Source: a virus. Taken from it: DNA of 64,000 nucleotides. Shown here piece after piece: positions 58,294 through 63,297 of this stretch. Made by a program: the position numbers and the translations under genes. Location of the stretch: the IMG/VR virus record IMGVR_UViG_3300009091_000015, positions 1 through 64,000 of that record. One strand, 5' to 3'. The stretch's first letter is position 1. The number at the start of each line of letters is the position of its first letter. A model generated the notes under the pieces. That model was not told the origin of the DNA. It saw only the letters and a list, made by a program, of their open reading frames with translations, and did no database searches.

Positions 58294-59053
58294 AGTGGGG
58301 CCTCCTCGACGGGTATCCCTGCCCAGGCTGGAGCTGGATGCGTACCCTGTACTCGCCGTCGCTGTTCGTGTGGTACATGGATGGCCGACCCTCGTTGCTA
58401 AACTCGCCGTCCTCCAGGAATCGCGCCAGCATGTACGCATCCTTCAGGCATGACACGGGGTACACTCGCTCGATGCTGCCCACCGTGTACCACCAGCCGC
58501 CCTCCTCCGGGCCACCGTATGCCTGGTCCTCCAGGTAGACGTTGACGAACAGCTGAGTCACGCCGTCAGCCATTCGCTCGGCGCACTCGGGACACAGCGT
58601 CACTCGCAATGGCTCGGCATCCATCGGCAGCGCCTTGCTGTACACCTCCCAGGCATGGAAGGTGGGAGTGCCATCGTCAAGGAAGTAGTCCAGCCAGTCG
58701 AACTCTCCGTCGCCCGGCTCCTCCTTGTCATCGGGCCTGTCCTTCAGGCATGCCTCGCAGATGTCGTGCCTCATCATGTGAGGCATCGAGTACATCAGGT
58801 GCCGCTCCCCGATCTTCTCGATCCAATGCGCTGGCTCGTTGTCAATGTCCGGGACCACCACATCCTCAGCGAATGCCTTGACATTCAGCGCCCCAGTCTG
58901 CTCATCCCTGTACTCGACCGACACCTCGCCGTCGTACCTGATCTCGTGCCATGTCTGGCATGCCTCGCACCACCACTCGACCACCGTGTCCATGGTGCCG
59001 TCATCGCACAGCCGCACGTCCTGGACACCAACCTTAACCTGGTCAATCCTCAT
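58286..59053 (-). CDS. hypothetical zinc-ribbon early protein, 255 aa
   Basis: The start at 59053 (GGAGGTGTTCG) gives MRIDQVKVGVQDVRLCDDG. CEACQTWHEIRYDGE is the first Cys pair, CEACL near 100 the second and CPECAERM near 155 a third. A beta-rich tail (YPVSCLKDAYMLARFLEDGEF and EYRVRIQLQPGQG) closes the protein. It is the largest unknown in this cluster. Multiple metal sites suggest a nucleic-acid or protein-binding role. Confidence 0.6.
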   Translation of the reverse strand: MRIDQVKVGVQDVRLCDDGTMDTVVEWWCEACQTWHEIRYDGEVSVEYRDEQTGALNVKAFAEDVVVPDIDNEPAHWIEKIGERHLMYSMPHMMRHDICEACLKDRPDDKEEPGDGEFDWLDYFLDDGTPTFHAWEVYSKALPMDAEPLRVTLCPECAERMADGVTQLFVNVYLEDQAYGGPEEGGWWYTVGSIERVYPVSCLKDAYMLARFLEDGEFSNEGRPSMYHTNSDGEYRVRIQLQPGQGYPSRRPHYE

Positions 59054-59351
59054 CGAACACCTCCTCCAATTCCTCGAAGTCAGGGTCGCCATACTCGCTC
59101 GGCATCTCGACGCCACAGTGATGGCACCACTCGGGCGGACCCTCCCAGTAGACATCGCATGCCACGATGTTCCACTGCGGGTCGCTCCTCTCATGCCTGA
59201 ACTCCCACACTTTGTTGACACACTCGGCGCAGATCGAGTCCCCATCCTCCGTGATGTAGCGGATGTTGTAGCCGCCAGGCCATGCGCAGGCCGGGAGCTG
59301 AGCCCCAGGTTGCACGCCAGCCATCTTCCATACCGCCAGCCCGATGCTCAT
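59043..59351 (-). CDS. zinc-ribbon hypothetical protein, 102 aa
   Basis: CAECVNKVWEF near residue 42 and CHHCGVEMP near 76 provide two Cys pairs, with WNIVACDVYWEGPPEW between. The tail is acidic (DPDFEELEEVFDED). GGAGGTGCGGC precedes the start. Function unknown. Confidence 0.65.
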   Translation of the reverse strand: MSIGLAVWKMAGVQPGAQLPACAWPGGYNIRYITEDGDSICAECVNKVWEFRHERSDPQWNIVACDVYWEGPPEWCHHCGVEMPSEYGDPDFEELEEVFDED

Positions 59352-59366
59352 GCCGCACCTCCTTCG

Positions 59367-59413
59367 ATCCGTCCCTTCGGGTCATCCGTCCCTTCGGTTC
59401 ATCCGTCCCTTCG
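59367..59413. repeat. three 13-base direct repeats, 17-base spacing
   Basis: ATCCGTCCCTTCG occurs at 59367-59379, 59384-59396 and 59401-59413, exactly 17 bases apart. The last copy overlaps the 3' end of the 68-residue gene and the first lies just upstream of the SD of the 102-residue gene. It may be a binding site array or slippage product. Confidence 0.7.
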
Positions 59414-59605
59414 AGATTCCCGCTCGCTCAGCACGTTCTGGTACTCCTGCACAATGGCCGGGTCGTAGCGCATGAAGATCATGTCTGCGACCTTGCGCCG
59501 CAACAGCGGGAGCGGAAGCCCCTCTGCCATGGCGCGGGCCTCGGCCCGCAACAGCCGCTCGTTCCTGCCATTGCGAGCCGCCGCAGTCCCTCGCTTGCCT
59601 GCCAT
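59399..59605 (-). CDS. hypothetical basic helical protein, 68 aa
   Basis: A very basic N-terminus (MAGKRGTAAARNGRNERLLRAEARAMAEG) is followed by a helix (VADMIFMRYDPAIVQEYQNVL), consistent with nucleic-acid binding. Its leader holds the third copy of the two-hairpin RNA element, with GGAGGTGCGGC just after the stem. Function unknown. Confidence 0.6.
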   Translation of the reverse strand: MAGKRGTAAARNGRNERLLRAEARAMAEGLPLPLLRRKVADMIFMRYDPAIVQEYQNVLSERESRRDG

Positions 59606-59617
59606 GCCGCACCTCCT

Positions 59618-59680
59618 CTCTCCTCTCCTCTCTCCTCACAAAGTGAGGGAGAGAGGAGAGGAGAGGGGCCGAAGCCCCTC
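59618..59680 (-). promoter_or_regulatory. two-hairpin RNA leader element, copy 3
   Basis: On the minus strand GAGGGGC-TTCG-GCCCCTC (59680-59663, a stable UUCG loop) is followed by a 22-bp hairpin (59665-59618). This has a bulged C before TCAC, a TTT loop and GTGA, as in the other copies. AGGAGGTGCGGC and the ATG at 59605 follow directly. Confidence 0.7.
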
Positions 59681-59695
59681 CCCCGCTGTGCTAGC

Positions 59696-59767
59696 TTATA
59701 GGCTGGCGACAATGAACAGCACGGCGATGCCGAGCCAGAGCATGACGATCCGCCATGCCTTCGGCAT
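59696..59767 (-). CDS. tiny membrane peptide, 23 aa
   Basis: MPKAWRIVMLWLGIAVLFIV ends with ASL and is one hydrophobic span after a short basic start. The ATG overlaps the stop of the 38-residue membrane gene (TGATG), so the two are co-translated. Function unknown. Confidence 0.45.
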   Translation of the reverse strand: MPKAWRIVMLWLGIAVLFIVASL

Positions 59768-59883
59768 CAGAACGCCGCGAATAGCACGGCCAGCATCAGC
59801 CATGCCGAGGACAGGAGCAGCGTTCCTGCTAGCAGGTAGGCTGCTCCCTTCACGGTCGAGTGAGCGGCTCTGCCGCTCAGCAT
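59767..59883 (-). CDS. small membrane protein, 38 aa
   Basis: A short polar start (MLSGRAAHSTVKG) precedes a hydrophobic span (AAYLLAGTLLLSSAWLMLAV, then LFAAF). It overlaps the upstream 80-residue gene by seven bases and the next peptide by one. It could form a two-component membrane unit with the 23-residue peptide, but this is inference. Confidence 0.5.
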   Translation of the reverse strand: MLSGRAAHSTVKGAAYLLAGTLLLSSAWLMLAVLFAAF

Positions 59884-60119
59884 CGGGCCGCTCCCTTGTC
59901 AGGCATGGCGAAGGCGATGATCGCCGCACAGCGGCGAACGTCCTGGCCGTCATGGCTGTAGCCATAGAGCAGCCATGTCCGCTGCGGCATCCGGTAGTGG
60001 AGCTTCGCTCCACCGGGCATCAATGTCTGGACGTTGCGGATCGCGTCCCCTACGGGGACGCCGACATGGTCGAGAAGAATCTGTGCCGACTCGGCCTTGA
60101 GCGTGATGGGAGCGGACAT
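59877..60119 (-). CDS. hypothetical protein, 80 aa
   Basis: The start at 60119 has CGGAGGTGCGC directly upstream. The sequence (ITLKAESAQILLDHVGVPVGDAIRNVQTLMPGGAKLHYRMPQRTWLLYGYSHDGQDVRRCAAIIAFAMP) is a compact alpha/beta pattern. It follows the terminator at 60145-60177, so it may need its own transcript or read-through. Function unknown. Confidence 0.6.
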   Translation of the reverse strand: MSAPITLKAESAQILLDHVGVPVGDAIRNVQTLMPGGAKLHYRMPQRTWLLYGYSHDGQDVRRCAAIIAFAMPDKGAARC

Positions 60120-60144
60120 GCGCACCTCCGTGTGCGGAGACATG

Positions 60145-60177
60145 AAAAAAGCCCGGCGGGGCGAAGCCCCACCGGGC
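60145..60177 (-). terminator. intrinsic terminator, leftward
   Basis: On the minus strand GCCCGGTGGGGC-TTC-GCCCCGCCGGGC (12 bp with one U-G pair) is followed by six T. It ends the transcript of the gene at 60201 and limits expression of the genes further left unless antitermination or read-through occurs. Confidence 0.85.
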
Positions 60178-60200
60178 AGGGAGGAGGAGCGGTAGCAGAG

Positions 60201-60683
60201 CTACCGCGAGACGGGGCGGATGGTGATCTCGAAGAGATCCGGGCCGTCCAGCTTCTTGCCGTTGCCCTTGGCAACCCCGAAGGCGTCGAGCAGCTCGCGG
60301 CGGACGTGCATGTCTCCCACGAAGCCACCGGCATAGCCGGTCGCCTCGACGTTCAACGGCACGCCGTTGACAGTCTCCCGGATGACCAGGGAGTTTTGGG
60401 TCGCCTTGACTTTCGTCAAGAGGATCGTGATGACGCCGTCCTTGACGGCGACGGCCTGCTTCACGGACGGCGCGGGAGGCGAAGCCTTGCGCGTGGTCCG
60501 CTTGGGCTTCGACGCCGTGGCCGGCGCCGGGATCGTGACCGGAGCGGCGACCGGCGCGGCAGCCTTCGGCTGCTCCTGCGGGGTCGGGGTCGGCGCGGAG
60601 AACTGCGCCTTGACCATGTTGCCGACGATGGTGGTGAGAGCAGCAAGCTGCTCCGCGATCTGGTCGATGTCCGCCTTGGCCAT
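60201..60683 (-). CDS. early protein with Pro/Ala/Lys linker, short form, 160 aa
   Basis: CTAGGAGGGTCAAC directly precedes ATG 60683. The protein has an N-terminal helix (IDQIAEQLAALTTIVGNMVKAQF), a disordered Pro/Ala/Lys linker (residues 31-78, PAPATASKPKRTTRKASPP) and a C-terminal beta domain (DGVITILLTKVKATQNSLVIRETVNGVPLNVEATGY). The layout suggests a small oligomeric binding protein, such as a single-strand DNA- or protein-binding accessory, but this is only a guess. Confidence 0.65.
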   Translation of the reverse strand: MAKADIDQIAEQLAALTTIVGNMVKAQFSAPTPTPQEQPKAAAPVAAPVTIPAPATASKPKRTTRKASPPAPSVKQAVAVKDGVITILLTKVKATQNSLVIRETVNGVPLNVEATGYAGGFVGDMHVRRELLDAFGVAKGNGKKLDGPDLFEITIRPVSR

Positions 60684-60953
60684 GTTGACCCTCCTAGGGC
60701 CTGAAGCTGCTACGCAGCTTCGGTAGTGATTCGCTATGCGAATCGGGTCGAAGATCCGCTCGATTCTCTCCTCCGGAGAGAACTGCGGCGGGCCGTCATA
60801 CTCCATCCTCCGCAGCCAGGCTTCGCCTGGCAGCGGATCGTCCTCGAAATCGGGGTCGAGCAACCCAGCCTGCAGGAGCAGAAGCTCCGCTTCTGCCGTG
60901 AGCACTGGGTTGAACGGCTCCCGAATTCGCCGGACCCTACCCTCGTCTCTCAT
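60201..60953 (-). CDS. early protein, long form with nested start, 250 aa
   Basis: The ATG at 60953 has a strong SD (GGAGGTGCAGG) hidden in a 19-bp hairpin. Residues 1-75 are acidic/hydrophobic (LTAEAELLLLQAGLLDPDFEDDPLPGEAWL). Residues 76-90 are encoded by two perfect hairpins (60728-60744 and 60703-60721) and then run, without a stop, into the 160-residue protein that has its own ATG and SD at 60683. Two proteins from one frame are therefore possible. The N-terminal part alone has no known domain. Confidence 0.5.
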   Translation of the reverse strand: MRDEGRVRRIREPFNPVLTAEAELLLLQAGLLDPDFEDDPLPGEAWLRRMEYDGPPQFSPEERIERIFDPIRIANHYRSCVAASGPRRVNMAKADIDQIAEQLAALTTIVGNMVKAQFSAPTPTPQEQPKAAAPVAAPVTIPAPATASKPKRTTRKASPPAPSVKQAVAVKDGVITILLTKVKATQNSLVIRETVNGVPLNVEATGYAGGFVGDMHVRRELLDAFGVAKGNGKKLDGPDLFEITIRPVSR

Positions 60954-61023
60954 CCTGCACCTCCTCGACGAAGTCTCGGAGGTGCAGGTGAGAGACGGGG
61001 TGGCCAGCCCCAACTGCACCTCC
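60945..61023 (-). promoter_or_regulatory. three-segment SD switch in leader
   Basis: On the minus strand GGAGGTGCAG (61023-61014) is followed by CTGCACCTCC (60987-60978) and then by GGAGGTGCAG (60964-60955), which is the SD of the 60953 gene. The middle segment can pair perfectly with either of the others. The downstream pairing extends to about 19 bp (60996-60978 with 60964-60945) and buries both SD and ATG. Confidence 0.7.
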
Positions 61024-61071
61024 CAGCCATGGACACCACGCAGGAGCCACCAAAGGTGGCCGCGTGCGGTG

Positions 61072-61350
61072 TCAAACCCAGTCAAGCCGTCCCCTCGCAA
61101 TGACGCCGTCGATCTCCAACTCCACGCGCAGATCCCCGCGCCGAGTTTCCATGACCCTGATCCGGTACGCTTCGCCGTCTCCCACGCGCAGTTCCACGCA
61201 TTCCACCGCCCGCGGAACGCCATGGAGCATTTTGGCGAATACCCTACCCCTCGCCAGAGCCCCGCGCAGAACTGCGCACAGCTCCTCGCACGGGGTCATG
61301 AACTCGGGATCGGACGCCACGACGCCAGCCACTTCCGCCAAACTCGACAT
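61072..61350 (-). CDS. hypothetical protein, first gene of leftward early operon, 92 aa
   Basis: The start at 61350 follows GGAGGTGCAGC. The sequence has a helical first half (CEELCAVLRGALARGRVFAKML) and a beta-rich second half (VECVELRVGDGEAYRIRVMETRRGDLRVELEI). It is the gene closest to the control region, so it is expressed first. The leader forms a long hairpin (61361-61415). Function unknown. Confidence 0.6.
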   Translation of the reverse strand: MSSLAEVAGVVASDPEFMTPCEELCAVLRGALARGRVFAKMLHGVPRAVECVELRVGDGEAYRIRVMETRRGDLRVELEIDGVIARGRLDWV

Positions 61351-61360
61351 GCTGCACCTC

Positions 61361-61415
61361 CTGACCCCTCTCTTTCGGAGGAGTCGTAAGACTCCTCCTC
61401 CGAGAGAGGGGTCAG
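61361..61415 (-). promoter_or_regulatory. long RNA hairpin in leader of first early gene
   Basis: On the minus strand a 26-base and a 25-base arm, CTGACCCCTCTC...GGAGTC and GACTCC...GAGAGGGGTCAG, pair around TTAC with small internal bulges. The stem ends at the SD (GGAGGTGCAGC). It lacks the TCAC-TTT-GTGA tip of the elements at 56, 58 and 59.6 kb. Confidence 0.6.
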
Positions 61416-61477
61416 AGCTGCCGCCTCCCGCATGCCAACCACGCGCAGATCCGCACAGGGTTGGGGTGTCAAACACT

Positions 61478-61524
61478 AGTGCCAAAATGGCACTCCCGTA
61501 GGGAGTGAAGTGCCAAAATGGCAT
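61478..61524. promoter_or_regulatory. two TGCCA-AAA-TGGCA palindromes, 31 bases apart
   Basis: AGTGCCAAAATGGCACT (61478-61494, perfect 7-bp arms) and AGTGCCAAAATGGCA (61509-61523) repeat with a period of 31 bases, three helical turns. ACTCCC-GTA-GGGAGT (61492-61506) sits between them. This is the layout of paired operators bound by one repressor on the same face of DNA. Confidence 0.6.
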
Positions 61525-61531
61525 GTCACGA

Positions 61532-61555
61532 CTAGTAACCCCATAGGGTTACTAG
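61532..61555. repeat. 10-bp perfect inverted repeat
   Basis: CTAGTAACCC and GGGTTACTAG flank CATA. It lies just beyond the palindrome pair in the control region. No T-run follows, so a protein site or cruciform is more likely than a terminator. Confidence 0.6.
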
Positions 61556-61691
61556 GGATAGCGTTCGGCCTTTCGCCGTGTGCGCTCACTGGCCGTCACG
61601 GGCGTTGCATCGCACGACGGCCTGCACATACACACGCGATGGCCCCTTCGGGGCAGGTTGACATAATGAGGATTATCGGACACTGGCCCCG

Positions 61692-61716
61692 TAACTCCTT
61701 GTGTTACAAGGAGTTA
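61692..61716. repeat. 11-bp perfect inverted repeat
   Basis: TAACTCCTTGT and ACAAGGAGTTA flank a three-base centre (GTT). AAAAA follows on the plus strand, so on the minus strand the T-run would precede the stem, arguing against a terminator. Between this element and 61900 the sequence is very GC-rich and I see no gene or motif. Confidence 0.6.
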
Positions 61717-61904
61717 AAAACGCGCTGAGCAGCGGCAACGGCCCATGCGAGCCGCCCAGCGGGCCTCCAGGGGCGGGGCGGCGCGGGTGCGCAGAGGCAC
61801 GGGGGCGGGGGCGCTTCCGCGAGACGCCCCACCGTTTGCCCTTAATCGTGGTGGAAAAACCTGGCGAAACGAATTCTGGGGTGGGGGGCCTTTGCAGGTG
61901 GGCT

Positions 61905-62154
61905 GTAACCAGGTGTAACGCACGAGTAACGCAGGAGTAACCGGTGTAACCCACCGGAGTGGTATGTCGGCATGCCGACGTCAAGCTGGATGGATGCCGA
62001 TATAGGATGTTAGCCCGACTCGTTAGCGTCCGTTAGCATCCGTTAGCAGCGGTGAGCAGTGGTGAGTAAGATGTAATCATCTGTAATCATGTAATCAGAT
62101 TACACGATTACTGTAATCCGCCGTAAGCCCAAGAAGACGGAAGACGGAAGACGG
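61905..62154. other. candidate replication origin with phased iterons
   Basis: Repeat families follow in order: GTAAC starting at 61905, 61915, 61926, 61937 and 61946; palindrome GTCGGCATGCCGAC (61966-61979); GTTAGC at 62009, 62022, 62032 and 62042; GGTGAG at 62051 and 62061; TGTAATCA at 62072, 62082 and 62090 with inverted GATTAC at 62098 and 62106; and AAGACGG three times at 62134-62154. Spacings are mostly 10-11 bases, and 62070-62120 is AT-rich against a GC-rich background. It lies just before the replication genes. Function is inferred from these features. Confidence 0.55.
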
Positions 62155-62210
62155 GAGACGTATTCTTCCATCGCAATCTTGGCCGTCGCCTTCGGCTCCT
62201 GACCTAGCGC

Positions 62211-62239
62211 TTGACAAGCCGGAGCTTATCTACTATCGT
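62211..62239 (+). promoter_or_regulatory. sigma70-like promoter for replication genes
   Basis: TTGACA (62211-62216) and TATCGT (62234-62239) are 17 bases apart, about 30 bases before the first start codon. GTTC-TGAAC-GAAC (62238-62250) overlaps the -10 end and could be an operator, since it contains inverted GTTC/GAAC half-sites. Confidence 0.55.
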
Positions 62240-62266
62240 TCTGAACGAACAGATGGAGGTGTGCAG

Positions 62267-62530
62267 ATGATTGATGTGAAGGAACTCTCGAAAACCAAGG
62301 TTGGCGGATTCTGCCGTGGGTCTTCTCACCCGAAGTCAAAGCTCGTGGAAGATGACGTGCTGAAGATTCTTCACCTCTATGACGAGGGGTACACCGTCGC
62401 CTCATTGGCAAGAGCGGCTGGGGTCACGCCGGGGGCTGTCTGGATGATTCTACGCGGTGAGACGTGGGGGTGGTTGACGGGGATTGGGAGAGAGGATCTT
62501 CAGCCCGAGCCATCCGGTGATGTGAGGTGA
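62267..62530 (+). CDS. HTH protein, 87 aa
   Basis: The segment DDVLKILHLYDEGYTVASLARAAGVTPGAVWMILRGETW is a helix-turn-helix of the resolvase/HNH-associated type (first helix, turn at G-V-T, recognition helix PGAVWMILRG). ATGGAGGTGTGCAG precedes ATG 62267. As the first gene after the promoter and origin repeats, it may regulate its own operator or help replication initiation. Confidence 0.7.
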   Translation: MIDVKELSKTKVGGFCRGSSHPKSKLVEDDVLKILHLYDEGYTVASLARAAGVTPGAVWMILRGETWGWLTGIGREDLQPEPSGDVR

Positions 62531-62535
62531 TCCTC

Positions 62536-63297
62536 ATGTCCAGCGACACCTATCTGAAGTTCAAGCGGAGCACATTCACGGGGTCACTTTGTGGGACCGG
62601 GCCGGTCGTGCAATGCGTCTGGGTTCACGTTCTCATTCAGGCGGACTGGGCGACTGGCGTAGTAGAGATCAATCCAATCCTCACTGCGGCTGCGATTGGT
62701 GGGGGTGTCACGGCGGAGGAGGTCGAGTCTGCCATCGCCATGTTCTGTGAGCCAGATCCGAAATCCAGGACCAAGGACTTTGAGGGCAGGCGGCTTGAGC
62801 GCATTAAGGAGTTCTCCTACAAGATTCTGAATTGGCACACGCACCAACGGGGTCCAGATCCTGACCTGCGGAGACAGCAGATCCGGGAAGCCGTGGCTCG
62901 CTACAGGGGACGCCAGAAGCAGAGGGATGTCCAAGACAAGTCCAGCCCGGTCTTGGACAGTCCACAGGGGTCCAAGAAGAAGCCGAGGAAGCCCCCGGAG
63001 GAAGACCCAGACTTCGAGGTCTTCTACCTGGCGTATCCGAAGAAGGTGAAGAAGGCGGACGCGCAGAAGGCGTGGGGGCAGAAGAACGGGGAGCGGCCTC
63101 CGTTGTCGGCGCTCTTGGCGAAGCTGGAGGAGCACAAGCGCAGCTGGACGGACAGGCAGACGGACAGGCAGTACATTCCGAACCCGGCGACCTGGTTACG
63201 GAACGAGCAGTGGAACGACGATCTGAAGGCCGTTGATCCGCTGGCTTCTTTCAACGAGACGTTCGACAGGCTGGCTGGAGGGCAAGATGGCGACTGA
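62536..63297 (+). CDS. replication initiator / helicase-loader-like protein, 253 aa
   Basis: The N-terminal 120 residues form an alpha/beta domain with a winged-helix look (DTYLKFKRSTFTGSLCG...AIAMFCEPD). After a basic linker, the block EVFYLAYPKKVKKADAQKAWGQKNGERPPLSALLAKLEEHKRSW...YIPNPATWLRNEQWNDDL is the C-terminal pattern of phage O-type initiators and helicase loaders. The next gene is DnaB, overlapping by 11 bases. It probably binds the iterons upstream and recruits the helicase. GAGGTGATCCTC precedes the ATG. Confidence 0.75.
   Translation: MSSDTYLKFKRSTFTGSLCGTGPVVQCVWVHVLIQADWATGVVEINPILTAAAIGGGVTAEEVESAIAMFCEPDPKSRTKDFEGRRLERIKEFSYKILNWHTHQRGPDPDLRRQQIREAVARYRGRQKQRDVQDKSSPVLDSPQGSKKKPRKPPEEDPDFEVFYLAYPKKVKKADAQKAWGQKNGERPPLSALLAKLEEHKRSWTDRQTDRQYIPNPATWLRNEQWNDDLKAVDPLASFNETFDRLAGGQDGD

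Noticed and set aside
61692-61720. Intrinsic terminator at the 11-bp inverted repeat
   Set aside because: The A-run follows the stem on the plus strand, so neither strand has the stem-then-T order needed.
61701-61984. Short ORFs on both strands in the control region
   Set aside because: No ribosome binding sites and Arg/Pro/Gly-rich nonsense sequence; the region is better explained by repeats and palindromes.
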